Part shown: positions 36,939 through 45,132 of the stretch, piece after piece
Numbering within the stretch: the first letter of the stretch is position 1
How the letters are laid out: every line of letters begins with the position of its first letter
Origin: Ruegeria arenilitoris
Lineage (GTDB): Bacteria; Pseudomonadota; Alphaproteobacteria; Rhodobacterales; Rhodobacteraceae
Reading direction: 5' to 3'
DNA: 64,000 nucleotides
NCBI RefSeq assembly: GCF_013032445.1
Contig: NZ_WQCA01000002.1
Coordinates: forward strand, 186,001-250,000
Notes under the pieces: model-generated
Told to the model about the DNA's origin: nothing
The model's input: the letters and a program-made list of their open reading frames with translations, nothing else
The model's database searches: none
Translations under genes and position numbers: made by a program

Positions 36939-38036
36939 TTAGTTCAGCCGCTCACCGGTTTCTTTGGCAAAGTAGGACACTTTGCTCATGTCGAAAGCGA
37001 GGTTTAGCATCCTGCCGGCCTGCGCGCTGGTTTCCGCGTGCAGACGCGCCGTGACCTGCTTGCCGCCCAGTTCTGAAACCACATAGGTGTCGGCCCCGGC
37101 GGGTTCGACCATATCCACCAGACACTCGGCCTCTTGCACGCCAGCCCCGGCGCGGAAGCCTGCCTCGGCGATATCCTCAGGGCGGAGGCCAAGGATCACG
37201 TCCTTGGGCAGCGACAGATCACGGGAATCTTTCAGTACCAGCGTCTCACCCGTTTCACGCGCGATGGCGATCTCTGTGCCCGAGCCATTCTTGGTCGCCT
37301 GCGCCGGGATCAGGTTCATCGCGGGCGAGCCCATGAAGTCTGCCACAAACAGGTTGGCCGGGTTGTTGTAGATCTCGGCGGGGGTGCCGATCTGCTGTAC
37401 GATGCCGCCTTTCAGAACCACAATTTTGGTCGCCAGTGTCATCGCTTCGATTTGGTCGTGGGTCACATAGACGATCGAGGCATCCAGCGTCTGGTGCAGT
37501 TTCTTGATCTCAGTCCGCATTTCGACCCGCAGCTTGGCGTCGAGGTTCGACAGAGGCTCGTCAAACAGGAACAGCTTGGGATCGCGCACCAGCGCCCGGC
37601 CCATCGCCACACGCTGACGCTGACCACCCGACAATTGGCTGGGGCGGCGGTTCAGTAGCGGCTCGATCTGCAGCAGTTGGGCAACCTCTTTCAACTTGGC
37701 GTCCTGCGTCGCCTGATCGACCCCGCGCACCTTCATCCCGAAGGTGATGTTCTTGGCCACGGTCATGGTCGGGTACAGGGCGTAGGACTGGAACACCATC
37801 GCGATGTCGCGGTCCTTGGGACTGACATGGGTCATGTCGTTGCCACCGATGGACAGGGTGCCGCCGGTGATTTCCTCTAGCCCCGCAATACAGTTCAGCA
37901 GGGTGGATTTACCGCAGCCTGAGGGGCCGACCAGCACCAGGAAATCGCCCGGTTCGATCGAGATGTTGATGTCCTTCAGAATCTCGGTCGCGCCGTAGTT
38001 CTTGTAGAGTTTGTTGATATCAAGGATGGGAGCCAT
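36939..38036 (-). CDS. Sugar ABC transporter ATP-binding protein (MalK/UgpC type)
   Basis: A 365-aa ATPase with Walker A GPSGCGKST, the ABC signature LSGGQRQRVAMGRALVRDP, Walker B LFLFDEPLSNLDA and H-loop VTHDQ. The C-terminal OB-type regulatory domain (ILGLRPEDI onward) marks it as the MalK/UgpC sugar group. It energises the two permeases and binding protein upstream. It overlaps none of them (5 bp gap) and ends at the bidirectional terminator. Confidence 0.96.
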   Translation of the reverse strand: MAPILDINKLYKNYGATEILKDINISIEPGDFLVLVGPSGCGKSTLLNCIAGLEEITGGTLSIGGNDMTHVSPKDRDIAMVFQSYALYPTMTVAKNITFGMKVRGVDQATQDAKLKEVAQLLQIEPLLNRRPSQLSGGQRQRVAMGRALVRDPKLFLFDEPLSNLDAKLRVEMRTEIKKLHQTLDASIVYVTHDQIEAMTLATKIVVLKGGIVQQIGTPAEIYNNPANLFVADFMGSPAMNLIPAQATKNGSGTEIAIARETGETLVLKDSRDLSLPKDVILGLRPEDIAEAGFRAGAGVQEAECLVDMVEPAGADTYVVSELGGKQVTARLHAETSAQAGRMLNLAFDMSKVSYFAKETGERLN

Positions 38037-38041
38037 GGGTC

Positions 38042-38947
38042 TTATCCCTTCACTGAGCCAGCGGTCAGACCGCGGATGAAATACTTACCGGCAACGACAT
38101 AGACGAGCAGTGTCGGCAGCCCCGCGATGATCGCGGCAGCCATGTCGACGTTGTACTCTTTGACGCCGGTGGTGGAGTTTACGATGTTGTTGAGTGCCAC
38201 GGTCACTGGCTGCGTGCCCGCCTGGCTGAACGACACGCCGAACAGGAAGTCGTTCCAGATCTGCGTGAACTGCCAGATGACGGTCACCACGATGATCGGC
38301 AGCGACAGCGGCAGGAAGATCGACCAGAAAATCCGCATGAAACCCGCACCATCAACCCGGGCGGCCTTGGTCAGCTCAGCCGGAATGGTGACATAGTAGT
38401 TGCGGAAGAACAGCGTGGTGAAGCCCAGCCCGTAGATCACGTGGACAAAGATCAGACCCGGAATGGTACCTGCAATGCCCATGATACCCAGCAAACGCGC
38501 CATCGGCAGCAGAACAACCTGGAATGGGATGAAGCAACCAAACAGCATCAGCGAGAAGATGATGTTGGCGCCTTTGAACCGCCATTGCGCCACGACATAG
38601 CCGTTCAACGCGCCCAGCAGGGTCGAGATGGCCACCGCAGGCACTGCGATCAGGACCGAGTTCCAGAAGTAAGGCCGCAGACCTTCGCACTGGATACCGG
38701 TACAGGCACCGGACCAAGCGGTGTTCCAGGCGTCGAAGCTCACCTCACGAGGCAGCGAGATCAGGGACCCGGTGCGGATTTCCTCAAGGCTTTTCAACGA
38801 TGTGGTCAACATCACGAACAGCGGCATCAGGTAATACAGCGCGAACAGGCCCAGCAGGACATACAGCAACCAACGCAGGGCAATCTTGCCAGCAGCACTT
38901 TGGGTGCGGCTTTGAGTTTGGGATTGGGGCATCGAAATATCAGTCAT
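38042..38947 (-). CDS. Sugar ABC transporter permease (MalG/GtsC-like)
   Basis: A 301-aa inner-membrane protein with six hydrophobic segments. The EAA loop that contacts the ATPase is ELTKAARVDGAGFMRIFWSIFLPLSLP. N-terminal KIALRWLLYVLLGLFALYYLMPLFVMLTTSLKSL matches the MalG-type first helix. It overlaps the upstream permease by 8 bp. Confidence 0.94.
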   Translation of the reverse strand: MTDISMPQSQTQSRTQSAAGKIALRWLLYVLLGLFALYYLMPLFVMLTTSLKSLEEIRTGSLISLPREVSFDAWNTAWSGACTGIQCEGLRPYFWNSVLIAVPAVAISTLLGALNGYVVAQWRFKGANIIFSLMLFGCFIPFQVVLLPMARLLGIMGIAGTIPGLIFVHVIYGLGFTTLFFRNYYVTIPAELTKAARVDGAGFMRIFWSIFLPLSLPIIVVTVIWQFTQIWNDFLFGVSFSQAGTQPVTVALNNIVNSTTGVKEYNVDMAAAIIAGLPTLLVYVVAGKYFIRGLTAGSVKG

Positions 38948-39812
38948 TTTTAGCCCTCAGCTCTGAGTAAAGGTAAGGAACCACGATGGCAAAGACGACC
39001 AGCATCATGATCATCGCGGAAGACGCCGCCTGACCAATATCTCCACGCGAAAAGGCCATTGCGTACATGTAGGTTGCCGGCAGATCGGTCGCGTAACCCG
39101 GACCGCCACCCGTCAGGGCGATGACAAGGTCAAAGCTCTTGATCGCAAGGTGCGCTAGCACGATAAAGGCGGACAGGAAGATTGGGGCCATCGAGGGGAT
39201 GATAATCGCCGTGTAGATGCGCCATGTGGGGATGCCATCGACCTGGGCTGCCTTGATGATCTCACCATCAACCGACCGCAAACCGGCTAGAAACAGCGCC
39301 ATGACGAAGCCCGAACTTTGCCAGATGGCGGCCATCACAATGGTGTAGATGGCGTAATCGGGGTTCACCAGCCAGTCGAATTCGAAGTTTGTGAAACCCC
39401 AACCCTGCACCATGGATTCTATGCCCAGACCCGGGTTTAGGATCCACTTCCACGCGGTACCGGTCACGATCATCGACAACGCCATCGGGTACAGGTAGAT
39501 CGTCCGAATGGCCCCTTCGACGCGGATTTTCTGGTCCAGCAGGATCGCCAGCAACAGGCCCAGCGCCATTGCGATCACGATGAACAGCGCGCCAAAGATA
39601 TACAGGTTGTTGATTGCCGTATCCCAGCGGGGCGAGTCGAACAGGCGTTCATACTGGATGAATCCCTTGATCTCGTATTTCGGCAACAGTTTTGATCGGG
39701 TCAGTGACACCCAGGCCGTCCATCCGATAAAGCCGTAGACAAAGATCAATACGGCAATGAACGACGGTGCCAGCACCACCTTGGGCAGGTGGTTTTCCAG
39801 CCATTCGGACAT
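38940..39812 (-). CDS. Sugar ABC transporter permease (MalF/GtsB-like)
   Basis: A 290-aa inner-membrane protein with about six segments and the EAA loop EIIKAAQVDGIPTWRIYTAIIIPSMAP. It is paired with the MalG-like permease downstream and preceded by an intercistronic hairpin after the binding-protein gene, which probably lowers permease expression relative to binding protein. Confidence 0.94.
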   Translation of the reverse strand: MSEWLENHLPKVVLAPSFIAVLIFVYGFIGWTAWVSLTRSKLLPKYEIKGFIQYERLFDSPRWDTAINNLYIFGALFIVIAMALGLLLAILLDQKIRVEGAIRTIYLYPMALSMIVTGTAWKWILNPGLGIESMVQGWGFTNFEFDWLVNPDYAIYTIVMAAIWQSSGFVMALFLAGLRSVDGEIIKAAQVDGIPTWRIYTAIIIPSMAPIFLSAFIVLAHLAIKSFDLVIALTGGGPGYATDLPATYMYAMAFSRGDIGQAASSAMIMMLVVFAIVVPYLYSELRAKND

Positions 39813-39833
39813 TTTTTCCTCCGGGAGAAAAGA

Positions 39834-39863
39834 GGTTCTGCCCCGCAGTATAGGGGCAGAACC
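39834..39863 (-). terminator. Intercistronic attenuator between binding protein and permease genes
   Basis: On the minus strand a perfect 11-bp stem (GGTTCTGCCCC / GGGGCAGAACC, 8-nt loop) is followed by a CTCTTTTCT T-rich run. It sits 8 bp past the binding-protein stop. Such hairpins typically hold extra mRNA for the binding protein. Confidence 0.7.
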
Positions 39864-39871
39864 GGTTCGGA

Positions 39872-41116
39872 TCAGTAGCTGTTGGCCACCGCGTCCGCCA
39901 GTTGCTGAACCGCGTCAGCCGAGGACATTTCCGAGTTGAAGTGAGCGGTCACAACGTCAGTGATTGCACCGGACTGCGATCCGCGCAAAGCCATACCGTG
40001 CGCATAAGACGGCAGCAGCGAACCGGCCGCCGAGGTCGAACCCATGTCTTCGGCCGACAGGTTGGCGCAGATGTCAAAGTCATCCAGCGCCACGTCGGTG
40101 CGTGCGGGGATCGAGCCCTTGTTCAGGTTGAACACTTTCTGGAAGTTCGGTGCCACGATCAGCTTGGCCAGCAGGTCCTGACCGGCTTTTTTGTCATCAC
40201 CGTCCACGTCGAACATGGCAAAGCTGTCGACGTTATACAGATAGCCATCGCCGGGGGTCGAGGCACACAGGAAGTCCTCACCGGGTTTCTTGCCCGCAGC
40301 CAGGAACTCACCTTTGGCCCAGTCGCCCATGATCTGGAAGGCGGCTTCGCCGTTCATGACCATCGCAGTGGCCAGGTTCCAATCACGGCCCGAGAAGTTT
40401 TCATCCACGTAACCGCGCATCATGCGCATTTGGTCAAACACCTGAACCATCGTGTCCGAGGTCAGTGCCTCGGGGTCCAGATCAACCAGCGCCTTCTGGT
40501 AGAATTCAGGTCCACCGATGCCCAGCACAACGGCTTCGAATACGGTGGCGTCCTGCCACGCTTGACCGCCATGGGCCAGCGGGATCACACCGGCATCCAT
40601 CAGCTTGGTTGCAGCAGCGTTGAACTCATCCCAGGTTGTCGGCATCTCGATACCGTTTGCCGCCAGCACGTCAGCGTTGGCCCAGATCCAGTCGACGCGG
40701 TGTACGTTCACCGGCGCGGCGCACCATACGCCTTCGCACATCATGTGACCCGCGATCGAGGCGGGCAGCACCTCGGCCCAGCCTTCGGCCTCAGCCACGC
40801 TCGAGATATCAGCCAGAACACCCTCTTCATACCATTCCTGAATGGCGGGGCCTTTCAGCTGAACAGCGGTCGGAGCGTTGCCCGAAAGCACACGCGCCCG
40901 CAGCGCGGTCATTGCAGCATCACCGCCGCCACCGGCAACCGGCATGTCGGTCCAGCTGCCACCGTTGGCGGCGAACTCTTCCTGCAATACGGCGACCGAT
41001 TTGGCCTCACCACCCGATGTCCACCAATGCAGAACTTCGGCCTGCGGCTCGGCCAGAACCGACGTCCCGGCCACCACGGCCAGGGTCGATGCGGTGGCAA
41101 ATACAAAACGCTTCAT
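39872..41116 (-). CDS. Sugar ABC transporter substrate-binding protein (GtsA-like, glucose/mannose)
   Basis: A 414-aa periplasmic solute-binding protein: signal peptide 1-22 (ending SVLA), then LHWWTSGGEAKSVAVLQEEF and DMPVAGGGGDAAMTALRARV, strongly like the Pseudomonas GtsA glucose/mannose-binding protein. DNFSGRDWNLATAMVM and FQIMGDWAKGEFLAAG continue the match. GGGAGGAG fixes ATG 41116. The operon binding protein, permease, permease, ATPase matches gtsABC-malK. The divergent two-component genes recall the neighbouring GtrS/GltR arrangement in Pseudomonas. The sugar itself remains inference. Confidence 0.9.
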   Translation of the reverse strand: MKRFVFATASTLAVVAGTSVLAEPQAEVLHWWTSGGEAKSVAVLQEEFAANGGSWTDMPVAGGGGDAAMTALRARVLSGNAPTAVQLKGPAIQEWYEEGVLADISSVAEAEGWAEVLPASIAGHMMCEGVWCAAPVNVHRVDWIWANADVLAANGIEMPTTWDEFNAAATKLMDAGVIPLAHGGQAWQDATVFEAVVLGIGGPEFYQKALVDLDPEALTSDTMVQVFDQMRMMRGYVDENFSGRDWNLATAMVMNGEAAFQIMGDWAKGEFLAAGKKPGEDFLCASTPGDGYLYNVDSFAMFDVDGDDKKAGQDLLAKLIVAPNFQKVFNLNKGSIPARTDVALDDFDICANLSAEDMGSTSAAGSLLPSYAHGMALRGSQSGAITDVVTAHFNSEMSSADAVQQLADAVANSY

Positions 41117-41246
41117 TACGTGTCTCCTCCCTGAGAACTTTGTGACTGCAAACGCAGCGATGCCCGACATACTGCGCTCGGATTGCCATCTGGCAACGCT
41201 TAATCCCGTGCGAAATCCTGTCGCCGCCCAAATTTTCACCGCTTTT

Positions 41247-41291
41247 GTTACAGCGTGTTACGTTGACATTGAATCTGTTTCCGTTCGTTAC
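41247..41291. promoter_or_regulatory. Helically phased GTTAC repeats
   Basis: GTTAC occurs at 41247, 41257 and 41287, with GTTTC at 41277, so four copies lie on a 10-bp register (one position empty). They are in the region between the binding-protein and response-regulator genes, and surround a TTGACA hexamer at 41263. OmpR-type regulators usually bind such direct repeats. Confidence 0.5.
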
Positions 41292-41334
41292 AATGCACGA
41301 TACCGGAGGAGCAGAAATTGGGAGGACAAGCCGC

Positions 41335-42072
41335 GTGAGCATTCCGCGACTACTGGTGGTGGATGACGACCCCGAGATGCGGTCGATGATGACCCAGTTC
41401 CTGCAGCAGAACGGGTTCATCGCGCTGCCCGCCAGTTCGGAAAACGAAATCCGCTCGCATCTGACCGCAGGCCGGATCGACCTGATCCTGCTGGACGTGA
41501 TGCTGGGGGATGAAAACGGGGTCGAGATCTGCGCCCGCCTGCGGGCCGAGCAGGATGTGCCGATTATCCTGGTCTCGGCGCTGTCTGCCGATCATCAGCG
41601 CATGGCGGGGTATGAGGTCGGGGCCGACGACTATATCGCCAAACCGTTTAACCCACAGTTGTTGCTGGCCCGTGTCCGCGCGGTGATGCAGCGCGCCCGG
41701 CGCACGCCGTCACTGGCTTATCGCCGCCGCACGCGCAACTTTCGGTTCAACGATTGGACCTATGACGGCAAGCGGGACGAGGTGCACTCGCCCGAGGGCT
41801 ATCTGGTTTCTCTGTCTCAACGGGAAACCGCACTGCTGAAGGTTCTGCTGGCTAATCCGCATATCCCCTTGACCCGGGATGAGATCGCTGCCGCGCTGGA
41901 CGTCACCGGCAGCGCCGACAAGCCCGAAGCGCAGGGCCGCGCCATCGACATGTTGGTCGGGCGGCTACGATCCAAGATCGAGGCGAACCCTAAAGATCCA
42001 CAAATGCTGCGCACTGAACGCGGTGTCGGATATGTCTTTGCCGCCGAGGTGTTCGTGGACGAGGGCGCATGA
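41335..42072 (+). CDS. OmpR-family response regulator
   Basis: A 245-aa regulator: receiver domain 1-120 with acidic cluster LVVDDDPEM, phosphorylatable Asp54 in LLDVMLGDENG and Lys near 105 (DDYIAKPF), followed by a winged helix-turn-helix (LSQRETALLKVLL to RTERGVGYVF). GTG 41335 follows GGAGG and is chosen over upstream in-frame starts that lack ribosome-binding sites. It overlaps the histidine kinase by 4 bp. Probable control of the divergent sugar transporter is inference. Confidence 0.94.
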   Translation: MSIPRLLVVDDDPEMRSMMTQFLQQNGFIALPASSENEIRSHLTAGRIDLILLDVMLGDENGVEICARLRAEQDVPIILVSALSADHQRMAGYEVGADDYIAKPFNPQLLLARVRAVMQRARRTPSLAYRRRTRNFRFNDWTYDGKRDEVHSPEGYLVSLSQRETALLKVLLANPHIPLTRDEIAAALDVTGSADKPEAQGRAIDMLVGRLRSKIEANPKDPQMLRTERGVGYVFAAEVFVDEGA

Positions 42073-43520
42073 CAACGCGCGCTCCGCGCCTGCGCAGCCT
42101 GGGCTGGATCTGGACCGGGGCGGCCTTTGCCTCGGGTCTTTTGTCCGCCGGGCTGTGGTTTTCATCGGCCCGCGCCTGGGACGAATTTCTCACCCGCGCC
42201 TATGTCGCTGGCTTTGCTGTCTACGAGGAGCTGCGGGTCGGAATAACCCCTCCGCCGGGTGTCACGGTCAATGCCTTGTCGCCCGAGGCGGCGAAACTGG
42301 CCGATGCGGGCCAGTTCGAACAATTGCCTGGCCTGTCGGACCGCAGTTTTGTCACTAACCTGTCGATCCTGACCGACAACACCGCCCCTCTGACCGGGCG
42401 AGAGTTGACGCTGGCGGTGATGTCCGAACGGCTGGTCTATCCGGTGTCCGATATCCTGTCGCGCATCGATCAGACCGGGGCCGAGAAGATGGGCAACCTG
42501 ACCCGCCTGCTGGCTACCTATTGCAGCGAACCCATCCTGATCGCCCGGTTCGGGCGCAATGACTGGCGGCAAGTGGATGGCACAGATGTCTGGGGCTGCA
42601 AGGCCGCCCCCGCCGATCTTCGCCTTCCCGCCATTCTGGCCGCGATCGTGGCACTGGCGGTCATCCTGACCTCAGTTGGCAATGTTTCGGATACCTTCAC
42701 CCGGTTCGCTGGCGCGCTGCGCGATCGCAAGCGCCGGGGCGGGCCGAACAACTATGAAGCCGATGGCCCGGCGGAACTGCGCGAGATTGTATCTGCTGTG
42801 AACGACCATCTGGATGCCGAGCGGGCGCAGCTTGAAAAACGCGCCACCGTTCTGTCCGGGGTCAGTCACGATCTGGGCACACCCGCCACCCGGGTCCGCC
42901 TGCGCGCCGCCCTAATCCCCGATGACGAATTGCGCGAAAAGCTTGAGGCGGATGTGGATCAGATGACCGGCATGATCGAAAGCGTCCTGACCTACACGCG
43001 ATCCGAGTTGAGCGTCGAAGAACCCCGTCAGATTTCATTGACCGCGCTGGTCGAGTCTCTGGTCGCCGATTACCAGGATATGGACCTGCCAGTGACGCTG
43101 AGGAAAATTACTCCCGTCGCAGTCGAGGGCGCGCCGTCGCTTTTCATGTCGCGACGTGGGTATGGATCGCTGCCGGAAACACGGCGCATGCTGGTAATGG
43201 CGCGGCCAATCTCGTTGAAACGCGCGCTGACCAACCTCATCGACAATGCCTTGAAGTATGGCCGCCATGCCGAGGTTCAGCTGGAAACCGATGCCCGCAC
43301 GGCCACCATCACCGTTGAGGATAAGGGGGCCGATCTGTCCGTTTCAGATATCGAAGTGCTGATGGCCCCGTTTCGCCGCGGGTCCAATATCGGGTCCTCG
43401 GATGGGTTCGGCCTTGGCCTGACCATCGTGGCCACGATTGCCGAACAACATGGCGGTTCCCTCAGTTTCGAGGCCGGGGATCAGGGCTTGCGGGCTCGGC
43501 TGCAGATCACCCGGCAGTAA
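42069..43520 (+). CDS. Sensor histidine kinase
   Basis: A 483-aa membrane sensor. A first membrane helix (about 12-32), a periplasmic domain to about 180, a second helix (about 183-205, LPAILAAIVALAVILTSVG), a HAMP-like link and a kinase core. The phospho-accepting His267 is in VSHDLGTPATRVRLRA; ATP-binding boxes are NLIDNALKYG, a slightly atypical VEDKGADLS G1 box, and GFGLGLTI. Coupled to the response regulator by ATGA. It converges with fliP, leaving 4 bp. Confidence 0.93.
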   Translation: MTTRAPRLRSLGWIWTGAAFASGLLSAGLWFSSARAWDEFLTRAYVAGFAVYEELRVGITPPPGVTVNALSPEAAKLADAGQFEQLPGLSDRSFVTNLSILTDNTAPLTGRELTLAVMSERLVYPVSDILSRIDQTGAEKMGNLTRLLATYCSEPILIARFGRNDWRQVDGTDVWGCKAAPADLRLPAILAAIVALAVILTSVGNVSDTFTRFAGALRDRKRRGGPNNYEADGPAELREIVSAVNDHLDAERAQLEKRATVLSGVSHDLGTPATRVRLRAALIPDDELREKLEADVDQMTGMIESVLTYTRSELSVEEPRQISLTALVESLVADYQDMDLPVTLRKITPVAVEGAPSLFMSRRGYGSLPETRRMLVMARPISLKRALTNLIDNALKYGRHAEVQLETDARTATITVEDKGADLSVSDIEVLMAPFRRGSNIGSSDGFGLGLTIVATIAEQHGGSLSFEAGDQGLRARLQITRQ

Positions 43521-43524
43521 GGGT

Positions 43525-44256
43525 TCAGGTCATGTAACTGCGCACCAATGCGCCTGCGATCATCGACCACCCGTCGGCGATGACGAAAAATGCCAGTTTG
43601 AACGGCAGCGAGACGGTTGCCGGCGGCACCATCATCATCCCCATCGACATCAACACCGCCGCCACCACCAGGTCGATGATCAGAAACGGCAGGAAGATCA
43701 GAAAGCCGATCTGAAAGGCGCGGGCTATCTCGGATAGCATGAAGGACGGCATCAGGATCGACAGCGGTGCCTCGGGTGACAACGCGATAGCGTCGCCGTC
43801 GGGGCGCAGGGCGGCCATGGAATGGAACGTATCGGGGTCCAGCCGCGCGGCCATGAAGGCGCGGAACGGTTGGATCGCGATTTCCAGTGCCGGCTCAACC
43901 TCCATCGTTTCTTCGACCATGGGTTTGATGCCGGTGGTCCAGGCCTGGGAAAAGACCGGTTCCATGATGAAATATGTCAGGAACATCGCCAGACTAACGA
44001 TCAGCATGTTGGGCGGAGATTGCTGCAACCCGATGCCTTGCCGCAGGATGGCCAGGACGGTGATCAAAAACGGAAAACAAGTAATCATGATCGCCAACCC
44101 CGGCGCGAGGCTGAGCACCGTGATCAACAGAATCAACTGGATGGTCCGCGCCGAGATCGAGCCCCCCTCACTCAGTGACAGCGACAATTCCTGCGCCGCA
44201 GCCAGCGAGGGGGACAGCATCGCAAACGCGACACCCAGCCAGAGAAAAACCCGCAT
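43525..44256 (-). CDS. fliP: Flagellar type III export membrane protein FliP
   Basis: A 243-aa protein of the flagellar export gate. A cleavable signal peptide precedes the FliP domain: LSLAPGLAIMITCFPFLITVLAILRQGIGLQQSPPNMLIVSLAMFLT and SEIARAFQIGFLIFLPFLIIDLVVAAVLMSMGMMMVPP. Start ATG 44256 shares one base with the fliN stop. It is the last gene of the minus-strand flagellar operon. Confidence 0.96.
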   Translation of the reverse strand: MRVFLWLGVAFAMLSPSLAAAQELSLSLSEGGSISARTIQLILLITVLSLAPGLAIMITCFPFLITVLAILRQGIGLQQSPPNMLIVSLAMFLTYFIMEPVFSQAWTTGIKPMVEETMEVEPALEIAIQPFRAFMAARLDPDTFHSMAALRPDGDAIALSPEAPLSILMPSFMLSEIARAFQIGFLIFLPFLIIDLVVAAVLMSMGMMMVPPATVSLPFKLAFFVIADGWSMIAGALVRSYMT

Positions 44257-44543
44257 CAACCGATCCCGTTTTGCAAATCCGCGATCTCGGTCAGACGCAC
44301 GACAAGCTGACCCGCCTGATCGCCCTCCATCTCCTCCAGCAGGCCACGGGCCACCAGTTGGTCACCGACATACAGGTCCACGGGGTCCTCGATCCGCTTG
44401 TCCAGCGTCAGTACTGCGTTTTCACCCATGTTCAGCAAGTCGCGGATCAAAGGCCGCGCACGACCGACCGAGACTGTGACTTCGATCGGGACGGCTTCGA
44501 ACGGGTTGGATTTCTCCGTTTTCGAGGTCTGGGGATCATTCAT
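44256..44543 (-). CDS. fliN: Flagellar C-ring protein FliN
   Basis: A 95-aa rotor/switch protein, nearly all a SpoA domain (PIEVTVSVGRARPLIRDLLNMGENAVLTLD, then VDLYVGDQLVARGLLEE and VVRLTEIAD). Size is short but complete for alphaproteobacterial FliN. It overlaps the fliH-like gene by 8 bp and shares one base with fliP. Confidence 0.94.
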   Translation of the reverse strand: MNDPQTSKTEKSNPFEAVPIEVTVSVGRARPLIRDLLNMGENAVLTLDKRIEDPVDLYVGDQLVARGLLEEMEGDQAGQLVVRLTEIADLQNGIG

Positions 44544-45132
44544 GGTTCACTGCCTTTTTTGCCTCAAATACATATGCGTCGAATGCCCCGGCGACCGAGG
44601 CAAGCAAGCCGCTGCAATCTACCTCGCGCTGCGAGATTCCGACCTGCAACCTTGCCTGTCCGGGCTCCAACGACGGGTCCTCGATCACGCGGGTGGGTGA
44701 GGACAAATCCTGCGGCAACAGGGCTTCGACCTCGTCCGTGCGACCTGCGGGTACGAATATCTGCATCGGCTGGCCGATCTGTTCGCGCGCCATGTCGGCC
44801 AGTTGTTCCACCAGCCGAGCGGCAAATCCTCGATCCAGTGTCTCGGGCAGGACAACCTGCACCAGACTGTGGAACATCGGCTCCAACGACAGGGTCATCC
44901 GGGTGACGGCCTCGTGATAGGTAAAGGACATATCCTCAAGCGATTTGGCCAGTTCGGCCGAGACCCGCCTCCGGCTTTGTTCCTGCGCCTGAACCGCGTC
45001 TTCCCAACCGGCGCTGTAGCCTTGTTCAAAGGCGGCCAGACGTTGTTCTTCCAATGCGTCCTCGTCCAGTAGGTGCAGCTTGCCGCCCCCGGCTTGCAGG
45101 GTGAAATCCTCAAGAAGATGAGCAATCGACAT
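44536..45132 (-). CDS. FliH-like flagellar export regulator
   Basis: A 198-aa protein placed between fliF and fliN. Its helical N-terminal part (DEDALEEQRLAAFEQGYSAGWEDAVQAQEQSRRR), with Gly/Ala helix-packing spacing, and the C-terminal domain resemble FliH, which holds the FliI ATPase at the export gate. Sequence similarity is low, as usual for FliH in Rhodobacterales, so the call rests partly on position. It overlaps fliN by 8 bp and touches fliF by one base. Confidence 0.8.
   Translation of the reverse strand: MSIAHLLEDFTLQAGGGKLHLLDEDALEEQRLAAFEQGYSAGWEDAVQAQEQSRRRVSAELAKSLEDMSFTYHEAVTRMTLSLEPMFHSLVQVVLPETLDRGFAARLVEQLADMAREQIGQPMQIFVPAGRTDEVEALLPQDLSSPTRVIEDPSLEPGQARLQVGISQREVDCSGLLASVAGAFDAYVFEAKKAVNHE

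Noticed and set aside
39902..41134. 410-codon plus-strand frame antisense to the sugar-binding protein gene
   Set aside because: Complementary codon bias of the true gene keeps it open; no ribosome-binding site or domain.
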